Shown here: in pieces, positions 33,167 to 46,200 of the stretch
Layout of the letters: every line of letters starts with the position of its first letter
How positions within the stretch are numbered: position 1 is the stretch's first letter
Assembly (NCBI GenBank): GCA_013420905.1
Contig: JAAXNY010000001.1
Span: 7,874,001-7,938,000 of the forward strand
Direction: 5' to 3'
DNA length: 64,000 bases
Source of the DNA: Collybia mongolica
Lineage: Eukaryota; Basidiomycota; Agaricomycetes; Agaricales; Clitocybaceae
Made by a program: the position numbers and the translations under genes
The notes under the pieces: generated by a model
What the model was told of the DNA's origin: nothing
What the model saw: only the letters and a program-made list of their open reading frames with translations
The model's database searches: none

Positions 33167-33546
33167 GACCGGTCCGAGATAACGAAAGAGTTACCCGTAC
33201 CAATCGGACCACTGATTCACGCCGACTCAGTCGTCCATGAGCAACCCACGATGGTTTTTATTTACGGCCTTACACTATCCCTAATACACAATTTCGACCA
33301 CTCAGTCGGCGTGATATATTGATACACAGTGCCGTTATACATATCATTAACTCAAACCCTTGTATACGGCGTAGGGGCGGCTATCAAAAAAGTTTTAACT
33401 TCTTCAAAGGGCATCCTTTTCGCACGACGCCGCAAGGTTCCAAGGATGATCTCCAGGTTCTTTCGAAAAGGTTAAAAGCTCTTCGTGTTGAAGAAAAACC
33501 TTTTAGTCCTAGTTCACGTCAACCAACAGCCAGAGGCTTACTGACC
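33167..33546. promoter_or_regulatory. Divergent promoter interval
   Basis: Spacer between minus-strand and plus-strand genes. No specific site can be named. Confidence 0.35.
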
Positions 33547-34354
33547 ATGGCACCGAAAACTTATGTCTGGATTTCTCTTTGGTTCACCATGACTGCCCCG
33601 TTAATGCTCTGGGATGCCGGATACTGTCTCATGCGGTTCGTCCTACACTTGTTATGATACAATCTCGCTAAAGGAACATATACGGCTTCAATTGCAGGCC
33701 ACGCTCCATGGTCGGTGGGGACCTCCACTGGATTTGGAAGTTTTACGATGTGTATGGGAGCGTCGACCATGTGAGTGATCATAGCTCTCGCTACAACATA
33801 TTGCTTATTCTATTCATCAGGTTTATGGTGTAAAAGCGTTCGAAAATGGGGAGGGCTTCGCCGGGGCTGCGGGTACGCTTTCCTTCCCAAGAGTTACCCC
33901 TTCCCACCTGACTAGTTACTAGCGGTCCTGAATGTGATAGAAATCCTTACAAACGTGGGCAAATGATACATGAATGCCGTGATTGACAGACTGAATTTTT
34001 TTTTCATTTCAGATCACCTACCTGTACCAAGCCCATATATCCCGGTCGGAACTGGCCCCTCTTCTGGGGTATACCGGGGCTATCATGACACTGTCAAAAA
34101 CGATTCTGTACATTAGCCAAGAATACTTTTGCAATGGCTGCTCCGTGGGTCATAACGATTTTCTTGTTGTGTTCCTCTTTTGGATCACGCCCAATCTGTA
34201 CGTAGCCGCCCATCTATAAGCGCACGCGTGCTTAACTTTAGGGATTGTGATTCTAATCAGGGTATGGATTACCTTCTCTTCCATGATCATACGGAGATTG
34301 GGGAAGGATATTGCTTCGTCCATAAGGAAGGACAAAGTTGTTAAGATTCAGTGA
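33547..34354 (+). CDS. EXPERA-domain membrane protein
   Basis: Six exons (33547-33635, 33698-33770, 33821-33872, 33923-33954, 34013-34197, 34261-34354) join in phase to 174 residues. The EXPERA fold is found in emopamil-binding sterol isomerases, TM6SF2 and the sigma-2 receptor. Signature pieces are WISLWFTMTAPLMLWDAGYC, RPRSMVGGDLHWIWKFYDVY, VYGVKAFENGEGF, VLNVIEIL and ITYLYQAHIS, then a late segment with QEYFCNGCSVGHNDF and a last membrane span before RRLGKDIASSIRKD. Four membrane spans fit. The lysine-rich tail suggests an ER location. The last intron acceptor (after TCTAATCAG) was chosen because it alone restores the conserved end; a nearer AG breaks the frame. A substrate cannot be told from sequence. 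Confidence 0.85.
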
Positions 34355-35168
34355 TGGAGAGTGGGTGTGTGCCCGATGGGCTCATCGTGACTGTACGTAA
34401 TTGCGTTGGATTTATGCCATAATACACATCTTGTTATATTAGACTGTTCTATGCAGATGCCGGCCATACTTAAAGGGTACTTGGACTTGAAGGACCAAAC
34501 TGGTCAACTTCAGGAGTTAGCACATCAAGAGACTCATCACCACTATTATTATAGAATGGAACCTCCACGCGCCACAAAAGCTGGGATCGAGGCACTATCT
34601 AGTTAACGTTAGCCTAGTGCCGATTACCTTTTTACAGGTACATTGCGACGTTAGACCAACTCATCAGGACTTGTGATGTCGGAGTGAACCGGAGGGAGAA
34701 CCAGCACAGCAGCTCTTCTTTCATATTTGCGAAGCGATTCACATGGTCTCCGCGACCGAGCACGCCACTAGCAATTCCCGCAGTTGACGTTGGTACCCTG
34801 CCAGCTTCGGGTCATCAGGCTTTTTTTTTTCCTCAAGCGATGGCTTACAACACGGAGAATAGCATATCACCTTGTTCTCAATTATGAGGCATAAGGTTAT
34901 TCACACTGGAAGCTTCATTTCCTGGAAGCGTGATGTAGCGACACATCCTTTCGGTTATACTTCGGGTATGTATATCATTTTCTTTTGACGAAGATACAAT
35001 GATGACATTTTTCCTTGGACGCTATATATAAATTTGAGTTTATCAATCACACCCCGTACAATCAATATCGCAATTGTCTTTTTGTAATCGGCCGTTTGAA
35101 AATCGGACTTCTCGGCATTAGATGTGGGTACTGAGTCCATGATCTAACACACCATCATGATCGTCCAA
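34355..35168. other. Intergenic DNA, nothing recognised
   Basis: Interval between the EXPERA gene and the frameshifted minus-strand gene. Short frames on both strands show no motif. Confidence 0.45.
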
Positions 35169-35972
35169 TTATATATCAATAATCTTCGCGAGATATTCCC
35201 CATCTGCCTCCAAGGTACCTTCTAATTGTCCGCTCAACTTCTTTATCGTTTCTTCAAGATTGACAGGATTGTCATCCCTAGTGAGAAGACCCCTTTCCCC
35301 TAAAACTGCCAGGACACCTGTCACCCAAGTCCGGCATGACATCCCATGCTTCCTATTCTCATACCAGCTCGGACGGCTACCATTTGGGAAGATTTGGGAG
35401 AACTCCTTAACCCAGTCGAATTCGGCGCGATAAACAAATCCAGAAATTTTGAACCAGGCAAAGATAAGCCTCCCTGCTGGGGTATATGTGTCTGCAATTA
35501 ATGACACTGGATTGGCATGGCAGAAGTACCGCTCAGCGCACGTTCTGGAGAGGTCTTCAGCCCATTCGTGTCTCGTTATTGTGGAGCCCGCTGGATCAGT
35601 TATGTGAACAGCTCAATGAAAGCCCGGGGTCATCAGGAGCTCCGTTGTGATATAAAGAGACGAAGGGGCGAACGTAGACATTGGTTGTCTGGAATGGAAG
35701 ATCGACATCGATATTGAACGACTGTACTTGGCCTTGTTTGGCCAAGGACATCGTGGCTTTCATGCCGGCGGCAAATTCTGATCCCGGAAAGCTTGCGACT
35801 ACCGTTAGTATGGCCACGCGACCAGGTTTTGTGGGTTTCTGGGGAGGTACATGGAAGGTACTAATCCCATCCTCGTGTCAGAATACGAAAGTGCCGAACC
35901 CTTCATGAGTGCGGAGCGACCTCGGGACTTGACGCATGACCCCCAGTATTTGACACTGCGTCCGAATGTCAT
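35169..35972 (-). pseudogene. Unrecognised gene with one frameshift
   Basis: A possible first exon starts at 35972 (MTFGRSVKYWGSCVKSRG). After an acceptor near 35839, a coding block reads KPTKPGRVAILTVVASFPGS and continues to PFVSLYHNGAPDDPG. Then the frame shifts by one base near 35620 and resumes as VHITDPAGSTITRHEWAEDL, DTYTPAGRLIFAWFKISGF and SWYENRKHGMSCRTWVTGV, ending YLAKIIDI. No intron explains the shift. Another coding-like stretch on the same strand (35969-36202, with SHRPSIDCAKSEQKFGRF) may be a neighbouring fragment. I do not recognise the family. Either a young pseudogene or a base error. Confidence 0.45.
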
Positions 35973-36490
35973 GTTGGTGGAAGAGCTGGAGTTCCAATAG
36001 TTACATTAAGTTCCACACCTAATCCTGCTTCGTTCGAGTGCTTATATCGAACCACCCCTGCGGCGACTTTGAACCGCCCGAATTTTTGTTCTGATTTCGC
36101 ACAGTCTATGCTCGGTCGGTGACTGACTTCCCCGAACCCTAGCATGCTATCTTTGGAGAGATTGAGACATCCCGCGGGCAACTCGTACGGCAACAAGTCC
36201 AAGAAAAGTGCGCGCTATAATTATCCTTCAGATACCAGCTGATGGAGCATTTGAACCGCACGTTCTATGCGGGGCATGCACAATTTCGATGCGCATGTTG
36301 TCTTTGGGGAGAAGCTGACCTTGCGGTAAAAACACATGTTCCAGATTTTAAAAAAAACGCACCATCCTCGGCACTCGATATGGTAGAAGAGTGTGCATAT
36401 CAATTCTCAAGCCACGTACTATGGAGGGATATACAAGGCTCAAATTCAAAAGCGCCCCATTTACATATCTCATTCTCCAAACTAGATTGA

Positions 36491-38820
36491 ATGATTCCCT
36501 GGATGAAACCCACTATTTTGTCCGTCGCTGCATTGGTGGCTTTATCTCAGGATGTAACAGCAAGCGCCATACACGACGCTGCTGTTGTAAATCTGGGGTA
36601 TGCAAGATATTCGGGCTTTTGTGTCACATCCACGAACACCACCCGCTTCCTTGGTATACGATATGCAGCCCCTCCTATAGGTGAGTTGCGACCCTCATAA
36701 TGAGGCGTTCATTGAAATTATCTACCTCAGGAAGCCTTCGATGGAGTGCGCCACAGCGGCCGTCATTTGTTCAGGATATCCAACCAGCCACCGATTTCCC
36801 CCCAACTTGTATCATAGGGTCACAGGGGCTTTCTTCTATTAATCCGTTCCCCTCATATGCACTATCAGAACGAGCTGCGCTAACGTCTTCTGAGGACTGT
36901 CTGTTCTTGAAGTATGTTCCACCCCTTCTCGTCAGCTCCACCATAAAAATAAGATATTGTCATTGATCAGCGTCTATGCCCCCGGTCAACTTTTTCCGAG
37001 CCGGAGAAAACCTTTACCCGTCGTAGTCTGGATTCATGGGTGCGGTCCTGGGAATTTACGATCCTACTGTCAGTTTCTAACTACCTCATTTAGCGGTGGA
37101 TGGTCCGTTGGAAGCGCCTCGACATATAACGGCGATGATCTCATAAAAGATGCCAACGGAGGAGTGATTGTGGTAGCTATACAATACAGACTCGGCCTTT
37201 TCGGTTTTCTCGCTGGAATAGAAATAAAAAACCACGGGACGCTGAATGCGGGCTTATGTACATCCCTCTCTCACAGAATTTGCCATTACCTTCTGATAAT
37301 TTTTAATACCTTTCAGTGGACCAAAACCTCGCATTTCGTTGGGTCCAGGAACATGTACGCACTAAGCTCTGATCTCCCCACTCTACCTTCTCACCACGCC
37401 CAATATAGATCACTAAGTTTGGCGGTGATCCAACTCGGGTGACCCTCTGGGGTGAATCCGCAGGTATGTTTGTATCGATTCCGATTGTTGATATTTACCA
37501 AGGTTTTTAAAGGTGCTGGTTCTATCCTACAGCATATAGTTGCTCAAGATGGGAAGACATGGCCGCCGCTATTCAAGGCAGCGATTGGAAGTTCCACGGC
37601 TTTGGCTTCGCAATATTATTATAATGACCCAATCGCTGAGGTAAGTTCATAATGTGTTTGGCCCCCTTTTCCTCACAGTTTGTGATTTCCTTCTAGACCA
37701 TATACGCCGCGGTCGTGGCGGCGACCAAGTAGGTTCCTATCGATAAAAAGCGTCAACGCATTGAATATGCTCCACATAGTTGTTCTACTACAACGAACAC
37801 TCTCGCTTGCTTGCGAAGCGCAGACATCAGTGTTCTACAAGCTGCTAATCTCCAGGTAGCGCATAGCGCATATTTTGGACAGTACACATTCGTTCCTGTG
37901 ATTGACGGGTCCTTTATTACACGGCGGCCAACGGAAATATTGAAACGAGGGAGAGTCAATGGCGTAAGTCATTATCCTGGACCTTTGACTCCACCTTTAC
38001 ACAAGTCCCTTAGGAGACATTGCTTGTTATTACTAATTCATTGGAAGGTTCCATATTTCTCGACCCAAGGACAGCGGCAACCGTACAAGTACCCAGCTTC
38101 GTGCATCAACTGCTCCCTGAACTTGGAAGGCATGAGGTGGATGGTGTAGTCGCAGAATATAAGGATTTAGGTTCTCCATTCGAGCAAATTACGGCCATTA
38201 TAGGGGAATGTAAGTTGATTGCCCTGTTTTATTCTATTCTTAGACTAACGCTCTCGAATAGACGCAATATATTGCCCCACACAGTATCTCCTGCAACCTT
38301 TCAGTGGCAGATCATACAAGGTAGCCCCCAAGCGTTTCGGCGTACTCACTAGTTCTTATGTGACATGACGCATTTAGGCAACTTTTGCTATCGCGCCAGG
38401 CGAACACGGAGATGACATACCTTACTACTTCCCTAGCCGGTAATGTCTACTCTTACTTCTTGTTCCATTATCATTAAAGGTCGAAAATACTACAGGTCAG
38501 GGCTTCGTGGTAATGCGATTTACAACAACACGGCCTTCAGGAAAGCCTTCGCGGGATCGTTGTTGAATTTCGCCATTTCGCATAATCCCGACACCAAAAC
38601 CGATCCGAGCAACATCACCCCGCGATGGAAGATATGGACTAGCCACGGAAATGCAGAAATGGTGTTTAACAAGACCATGACAGACAAGCCTGATATACAC
38701 ATGGCAAGAACGTCTGCTGGTCTACTCAAGAGATGCCAGTGAGTTTATTTCACGTCATGATGGGCCCACGAGTCCTACTATTTTTTCCATAGGTTTTGGG
38801 AGAGTATCGGAAACCCCTAG
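36491..38820 (+). CDS. Secreted type-B carboxylesterase/lipase
   Basis: Fourteen small exons join in phase to 542 residues. The start MIPWMKPTILSVAALVALSQ is a signal peptide, so the enzyme is probably secreted. The alpha/beta-hydrolase fold is clear: FLGIRYAAPPIG, SSEDCLFLNVYAPG, an oxyanion-hole WIHGGGWSVGS, GVIVVAIQYRLGLFGFL, DQNLAFRWVQEH, and the nucleophile elbow TLWGESAGAGS with Ser near 231. The catalytic His is in APGEHGDDIPYY near 442; the acid is not certain. Family members cleave carboxylic esters and lipids. Exon ends: 36680, 36911, 37039, 37257, 37354, 37463, 37640, 37728, 37963, 38209, 38320, 38439, 38738. No frame is broken. Confidence 0.9.
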
Positions 38821-39141
38821 ACGCTGCGAATGAAACACGTCTTATTTAATTTATTATACATACATTGAGATCGCTTTATACAACAATGCAAGTTTGCTGC
38901 CTGATGAAAATAATGGTATGACAGTGACACTGGCCTCAACCATCCACCTTGAATTCTTGACGTGTCTTAATATCATCACCAGCCTGCAACTACATAATAA
39001 ATACAGATCAGAATAACTGAAATGGGGGAAAGTAGCATAGACGCACGTCAATATGTCTTGTAATCTCCGTCTGGGTGTGTACCCGGACAGTCCGGGTATG
39101 AGAGCCGAGTTCTACATTTCCGTTATTCCCCTATAACGAAT
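38821..39141. other. Convergent 3' spacer
   Basis: Separates the carboxylesterase stop from the DUF6534 stop. I see nothing else in it. Confidence 0.5.
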
Positions 39142-40506
39142 TTAGAGATACAGCATATATGGAGAATGGAAACGAACCATGTGAACCGACGAAGCTTCTA
39201 TGATCCTCCCACTATTTAGGCGCATGCCACGGCGCGCATTCAATGTCCACATCATAGACACTGCGTAGAGCTTCGGGAGGATCTGATTAAGACACACACC
39301 AGCCAAGTTTTCGCTTCCAGTATATATCTGAGATGATATCAGGTTGAACATGGCGCTTATAGAGCAGGGTTGGGTAACGTATGGCTAAGAGAGAGGTCAC
39401 GGAACTTACCAGATCGCTGCAGGAGCTGCGGTTTGAAATGTGAGGTATATGAGCGCGTTTATCGTTCCAACCGTTCTGGTAATCATTTCGCATTCGTAAA
39501 TGAACTATAGCACAAGGGCTTAGCTTGCACGCACTGTGGGAGGACCTCTTGTCTTGTTTTGATGAGGAAATAAGCGGTCCCCAGAGTGATTAACAAGTCT
39601 CCCGCTATGTACAAAGGTCAGTCACGTTCCAAGTGCTTCTAAAGCTCTGTCGCATACCGAAAACGGAGCTAAAATGTGCTGCAACTTTAGGCAGTTTTGT
39701 TTAGTCATTCAAGCAGCACATCTTGAAGGTACTCACACCATGCATTAATCATGTGGCCCGCACGGCTGCCTTCTGAAATGTAGTAAGTCTGTTATCCGAA
39801 ACTGGTAAGGACAGCTAGGATGCTCGAGATCAGGAACCTGTGACGGACCGCAAAGCATACGGAAATGTAGCCAAATAGTAGGATGGTGGCGATTAGTGCC
39901 ACGAACCAATAATTCTTTGATATGTTCCAGAGACGATGGCAAAAGAATATCTGAACATAGAGGCCAATATTGGCGACCTATAAAAGAATCAACAAGGATG
40001 CCAGAAACGTTATATCATCAAAACAAAGTCTACCATCAATGCATTCCCTGTTATCCACCACACGGTGTAATTGGCCTGGACAGCGCCGCTGATATCTTTG
40101 AAGTGGTAGACAAAGATATTCCAAACCACAATGCTTAAAGCAGTTCAGAAAAGGCACCACACCGATTGATGAAAACGAAATCACAATGCCTGTACCGATT
40201 TGAGGGTCGTAAGGAAAGCGAGTCCCACTACTGCCATTCGCATGTTGAACGTGTCGTTGTTATACCACGCAAAATAGGTGGTGAACTGTGGTGGATCAGC
40301 GATGGGGCGATCATATATGCGACTTTACTTCGCTTACTTGGCAGAACAGCATACCTTGCAACAGCAGATCCAACGAAGACCCGATGAGCTGAGATGATGG
40401 GTAAGTTTAACCCGCGTCACGAAGTGAGATAGATGTGTACCCAAGGCCCTAGAAGGTCCGTAACTTGGTGAAGTTCTTTGGGGGTCATCGCAACATGTTC
40501 AGCCAT
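39142..40506 (-). CDS. DUF6534-type seven-helix membrane protein
   Basis: The gene starts at 40506 (MAEHVAMTPKELHQVTDLLG). The first three exons, 40506-40441, 40388-40338 and one beginning 40285, join in phase as SSLDLLLQGMLFCQ then FTTYFAWYNNDTFNMRM. Later exons give LAFLTTLKSVQA, IVVWNIFVYHFKDI, GLYVQIFFCHRLW, a helix ending SVCFAVRHRF, YFLIKTRQEVLP, INALIYLTFQTAAPAA and MFNLISSQIYTG. The C-terminus has ILPKLYAVSMMWTLNARRG, the signature end of DUF6534 proteins. Seven membrane helices fit. The family is expanded in agaricomycetes and has no assigned ligand. The exon near 39600-39750 was not resolved fully. The true end may lie after ARRGMR if a last intron exists. Confidence 0.78.
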
Positions 40507-41609
40507 GTCGAAGTATCGATACGCGAAAATCGTCGGGAAGTAACAGTTGAGGTATATATACCATTAAGGGCGTCCTGTTCGGTTTTCAGAATGGCGACCT
40601 TGGGTCAAGATAGAGCTTAGACTGAATCTCCCAAGCACAACAAGAGGGATTTGGAGCATAGTTACAGTCAACGTCATCGAGACGCTACACTCGCGGCCCT
40701 GATTTGGGGTGAATGCGGTTCTATCGTCAAAGTGTTATTGTAGAGATGATATGACTGTTGATTGCGGATAGTACGAAGGACCACCCTATCTCCGGTTGCT
40801 CAGTATTCAGAGGAATGGGGGATCGTTTTAATCTTCGTTGAGCGGAGTGTTCAAATTCCCAAAAGTATGAATTGAATTTGGATTGAATTAGACGTCAAGC
40901 GCTGAAGAACGCCACATCGATATTACGATATGGAAAATGCTCTAGACTCCATGTGATAATAAGCCTAAGAATACGCTGGTGGGGCTAGGCAAGTTCATGA
41001 AAAGGACGTTATTCCAAGAGGCCTTTGGCTATTAGATGACTCGGGGACGTGTGGTTGGAGTCAGTAGCGAAGAAGCATATTACGAGTAGGCCGGCAAGCA
41101 CAGATTCTCGATATAGTAGGGGGTTTGAACCGCCAAAGGAGCCAGATCATTTTTGACGCTCGTGGAGATGAACAGTTGAATAGGTAGGGTCTTTAGCATT
41201 GGAGATTTGGTGGGGTAACTATCACAACAGGCGTGCAATACAGTCGTGACTCGTGATTTACCAGGTCTATTTGGCCCTGGTGGGTTGCTCATGGGGCAGA
41301 AAAGTGTGATAGTTACATACCCCGAGTGGCACAGTTTTCGGAGACTACACATTTCGAAAACTAGTTCGGAACAAACCTCCGATCTCGGGTCATAACATGA
41401 TCCGAAGGCTGAAGACGGCATCTCGGCCCTCTGTCGGAGTTATAAAAAGCGCAGTTTACATTACTTACATAATATGATAGCATAGCTTTCGATTGAGTTA
41501 ACAAAAAAAAAGCTGTGCATTATAATGCGGATTGAACGACCATGATGTCACGCCTAGTGGCTCCCAGTAGCCCATCGCCTCTCAATTCGGCTTCTTCTTC
41601 CATTCCACC
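40507..41609. other. Intergenic DNA, nothing convincing
   Basis: A 113-codon minus-strand frame at 41080-41421 (MPSSAFGSCYDPRSEVC) has no recognisable motif. I see no repeat or RNA gene. Confidence 0.45.
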
Positions 41610-42501
41610 ATGAACGTAATCCTAGGAAAAGCTGGAAAGCGTCTTTTCGAAAAGCATCTCGAGCAGTACTCTCCTCCAGATCCTTACTACGAATTCTATA
41701 CGAACGACAAAGGAAAGAAGAAACGCCGAAAGGTACTGATAACCCTACAGCTTCGGGGTAACCACACTCACAGTGGCGCAGCGCGCTTTACCTCCAGGAC
41801 TCTCTGCCCGCGACGCCAAAATCCTGAAATCAGTTCAGCGTCGTGCACACTACCTCGACAAAGGCTTTTCCATCTTGGGCTTTCGTTTTGGGTGGACATT
41901 TCTCATTGGGCTTATCCCAATTGTTGGAGATGTGGCCAATATTACTCTCAACTATCTTCTGGTTGTACGCAAGGCTCGGAAGTCCGATATGCCACCATGG
42001 CTCCTCCGTCGCATGCTCTTAAACAACATAATCAGTGCGGGAGTCGGCTTTGTCCCGCTGGTAGGAGACGTCATCCTCGCTGTGTACAAGGCGAATAGTA
42101 GGAATGCCGGTCTATTGGAGGAGCTTCTAAGGATTAGAGGAGAAGAGTACCTGAAACTGCAGGATGGGGCGGCGATTGCCTCATCCGCAGATAACGGCGA
42201 AGAGAAGAAGAAAAAGGCGGTGAGCAAGAAGGACGCTGAACAGATCAAACCAGGCGCAGGTATCGTACAAGGTGAAGTCATCCCCACAAAGCCCACCGGT
42301 TCTGCCATACCTCCAACCGCTGCAGTGGTTTCCGAGAAACAGTCGACTCCTGCGCGCTCTGGGAGCACTGGAAAGAAACCATTCAGTTTATTCAATACGG
42401 GCGGGAAATCGAAGGCCAACCCGAATGCAGAAGGGAAGGCTCCTCCTCCCGGGGATATGGGGAGGTTTATTGAGGATGTTGATCCGTCGACTACTAGATG
42501 A
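41610..42501 (+). CDS. DUF4112 membrane protein
   Basis: Exon 1 (41610-41732, MNVILGKAGKRLFEKHLEQY) and exon 2 (41782-42501) join in phase 0 to 280 residues. The DUF4112 core spans about residues 60-155: FSILGFRFGWTFLIGLIPIV, GDVANITLNYLLVVRKARKS, then LLNNIISAGVGFVPLVGDV and a final ILAVYKANSRNAGLLEELL. It has two hydrophobic hairpins, each with a PxVGD motif. The last 110 residues are Lys/Pro/Ser-rich and disordered. DUF4112 proteins are widespread in fungi and bacteria with no known activity. Length is usual for fungal members. Confidence 0.88.
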
Positions 42502-42985
42502 GCCTCACTCTCGTTTTTTAACGGACATATTTTATGAACATATAACCCCATTGGACTGGTCTCGTTCTACATATCCTACTACACCTTAGTTTTCTTTTGG
42601 TTTGTTCGTAATACACACGATTTTTTTTTCTTGTCCATGCAAGCCGATCATACCAAATTTAAATATTCAGTAATTCAGGTGCAAGACTTCGAACTATGGG
42701 CTGAGCGATAATGACGTCATGGGTTCGACCAAAACGGAGGGTCTAATTTCCAAGTACTTCAACCGAGGTACAAAAACGGCAAAACCCTCCGGATCCTCAA
42801 CACCACCAACGCTTAGATCCCCAAGACTCTTTACGTGAAGTTCGAAAAGCTAAGTACTCGGCACAAAGTTTACTTATCAATCACGTCGGGCAAATATCGC
42901 GGAATTCGCACTTCCGAGAACAAATCTAGCTTCGGGTTCCATGGTATGCGTCGAATTATCCCCATGACCCTCGGACGACTTGAAA
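42502..42985. other. Intergenic DNA with a possible interrupted first exon
   Basis: Starting at 42719, a 39-codon run begins MGSTKTEGLISKYFNRG and is Ser/Pro/Thr-rich; GLISKYF resembles a PCNA-binding motif. A second open run from 42835 (KFEKLSTRHKVYLSITSGKY) stays open to the LINE insertion point and a few codons past it. These could be exons of a host gene cut by the LINE. Weak evidence. Confidence 0.25.
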
Positions 42986-42998
42986 ATGATGAGTCTAT
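42986..42998. repeat. LINE target-site duplication, left copy
   Basis: ATGATGAGTCTAT, repeated exactly at 49195-49207. Thirteen bp fits target-primed reverse transcription. Confidence 0.9.
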
Positions 42999-43017
42999 TA
43001 TTATTATTATTATTATT
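42997..43017. repeat. (TTA)n tail of the LINE
   Basis: About seven TTA units at the 3' boundary of the element (AAT on its coding strand). LINEs with simple-repeat tails use them to start reverse transcription. Confidence 0.85.
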
Positions 43018-43214
43018 AAATCAATTTTATTGTCCAGGAGGGGCTATTGCTCCTATGTTAGACATTTCTTTGGGTTTGTGATAATTGGGAGATTATCTGT
43101 ACTAGGCCTCGGAGAACATTTAGGTACGCTACAGTCCCGCGAGGGGAGGGGGAGGGGAAGGGTGCTGGACTTAGTCTAGCTGAGGTGATTAATGTGGGGG
43201 GCGGTGCGACTAAG

Positions 43215-46200
43215 CTAGTGGGAGGGTTGCTGAGGTATGCGTGGCAAAGGGGGGGGAGGTGGGGGTGGGGGTAACGGGGGATTTTGAGGTATTCGTTTTG
43301 TAGCGTTTATGTATGCTAATAGGATTTTTGAGGCACGTTTATCCGATAATAAGTGAGGAAGGAACTCAGCTTTTCTCTTGAGTTTGGTACGGATGTTGTG
43401 TCTGACGGTTCTATAGTGCGGGCAAGTAAAGAGGAAGTGAGTTATAGTTTCTGGGATCTCACCGGGGCAGTTTGGGCATGAGGCTGTGGGGCTACGACCG
43501 ATCCGCTCCAGGAACTGGTTTAGTGGGAAATGTCCTGTTCTCAACTGGGAGAGCAGGGCTGCTTGGGGTCGGCGGAGACCTGCGATGAGGTCTAGGTAGC
43601 GTTTGGACGGGAGGGAGGGGTCGATACGTTTGAGGCGACGGTATCTGGGGGAAGACTTCCAGCGATCGCGCCAAGTTTTTCTCAGGTCCGAGAGGTGATG
43701 TTGGCGGAGAGCTGTGATACTGGCTGGAGGGGGATTCTTTCTGAGGTACGCTGGGAGGTCGCTGACTGGACTGGAACGGCCCCTGGCTGCTTCTTTGGCC
43801 AGTTCGTCCGCTCTTTCGTTGGGGGCAAAGTCGCAATGTCCGGGGGTCCAGTGTAGCTGAATAGGGCTGCGGTTGGCTGCACGACGATGTTTGTGCAATC
43901 GCTCGGCTAGTTTATGACATATGTCAAGTAGGTGATGTGCTGGGTGCGGACGTTGGTTCTGGGTTGCTTTAATCGCGGCTTGACTGTCAGAACCTATTAC
44001 CGTCGGGGTGTTGGAAAGGGTGTTGGCCTTTAGAAGGAGGTGGAAGGCGAGGGACAAGCCGACTAGTTCTCCTTCGTAGACTGTGTGTTGCGAGATGGGG
44101 CCAATGTGGTATACTAGGTGGGCAATCTCGGTGCCGTTTTGGTATAGGACTGCTGAGGCGCCTATATTGCCTTCGAATCCTGATCCGTCGCAGTACACCG
44201 TGAGTTTGGAATTAGCGTGGGTCTCCTGAGCCAGCTGGAGTGCAGAGGGTTTGTCCGGGGGGATAATTATAGTAAAGGGGGGAGTATAGCTAGGGGGGTA
44301 TCGTATGGGGTTGATGGTTTCGATTAGATGGGGGGAGATATGGTATAGTGAGAAGAGTTTGTGGATGGGGGATTTGTGGCGTTTGACTATCAGTTTGGCG
44401 GATCTACGCACTATTGGGTGGAGGGGGTGTGTAGTAGGTAGCGAGGCCAGCCGAAGGGTTGTGTGGTAAAGAATTTTGTGGAATAATAAATCTACTGGTA
44501 GTAAGTTGGCGTGGGCGTCCAGCGCGTCGCCTGCAGCAGTGCGTATTGCTCCCGTTATGGTCTTGGCCATAAGCCTTTGAGCTGAGGCTATTTTTTTGGT
44601 TAGGGCAACGGAGCCCGTTCGTTTAGTGCCTGGTGTGGCGTCGGTTATGCCTGTGTACCATACGTCAGCGGCGTATGTGAAAGTAGGGATGGCTACCGTG
44701 TTATATAAATGCCTCATGTTGATTGCTGAGAGTCCGCCTGACTGTTTTGCTAGACGCGAGATCTGATTTGTCCAGATGGTCGCGCTTGCGATGACTTTTT
44801 CATGGTGTTTGGTCCATGTAAGTTTGGGGTCTATAATGACTCCGAGCATCTTGTATTCGCTTACTGTTTTGATTGTGAAGGGGCTCATGGTGCCGTCTTC
44901 GTTTGGTTGCGCGAGTACTAGATCTTGGGGTATGATGTCACTGCGTGTGCGAGGGTGGTTTATGAGCGCTACTTTGGAAAGTTCGAAGGGAGAGTTATGG
45001 GACTTAGACCAGACGAAGCCTCCGTTGGGGTCTTCCATTAGGCTTTTTATGTAGTCGTGGGCGGCTTCTAGGGTAGGCGCTGTGACTAGAAGGGTGCAGT
45101 CGTCGACGAAGCCGATTGTGATTTCATTGGATCTGGAGCGTATTGTGAACAGGCCTTCGTTGTAGAAGGCGTATATTATCATTGATAGTGGACAACCTTG
45201 TGTGGTCCCGTTGATGATATTTATCAGGTCCGAGATGTAATCGTCGAATTTGAGGCGAGTAGCTCGCCCCGTGAGCATTAGTTCAATGATTTTAATTATG
45301 TTGGCTGGTACTCCCTTGGCTCTCATGTTATGGATGAGACGTTCCTTTACTGTGTTGGGGAACGCTCCTTGCACGTCTAGGAAGAGGGCTGCTGCTACTT
45401 TCTTGTTGCGCCAGGCCTCTTTGACTTTATGGGCATAAAGGTGAAGGGCGTCTGTTGTGTTTCTGCCGGCTCTTCCTCCGAACTGAGTGGCTGGCAGTAG
45501 GCCGTGTTTCTCTGCTAAAAAGGATAGTGAACGCGCTAGCATGGTGGAGAACAACTTGCCAATTGTGTCGAGAAGACCTATTGGGCGGTAAGCTTTTGCA
45601 ACGTTGTATGCTGGTTTGCCTCCTTTACGTAGTACCAGAGTGATGGATTGGAGCCATCGTGGGTGGTAGACTTCTAGTTCGAGGACTGCACGGTATATGT
45701 AGTGGAGGTGTGGGGTTAGCGTGTCTACGCAGTTCTTCAACACAACGTTTGGGATGCCGTCAGGACCTGGGGCTTTATATGGGTGTAGTTGAGTTGTGGT
45801 ATCTTTGATTAGGTGGGGGGTGAAGTACGGTATGTCGGGCAGGGGATTGGGGTAGTTGAAATTGGGGGGGATGGATGGGATGGGAGGGGGAGGAGGAAAG
45901 AAGGACTTAGCTAGTTCGGTTGCTTTGTCTTGGTTTGATCTTGCTACTGACGGGGCGTCGTTCGATAGAATTTTTAAGTCTGGGACTCGGGCGCTTGAAG
46001 CGTCCGTGGGCTCTATCGTGGCATATTTGTTGGCTAGGTAGATGTCCCTGTGACTTGCTTCTTCGAGCCAGTTGACGAAGTGTTCCCGTTTAGCTGTTTT
46101 GATAGCTGCCGCTAGCTCGTTGGAGATTTTCCTGTGTGCGGCTATAGCTGGGTGGTTTGTTATGTTGGAGAAACGACAGATTTCGTTACTTATCTTGTTC

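Noticed and set aside
41952..42551. 199-codon minus-strand frame
   Set aside because: Antisense to the DUF4112 gene, which has a clear domain and a splice in phase.
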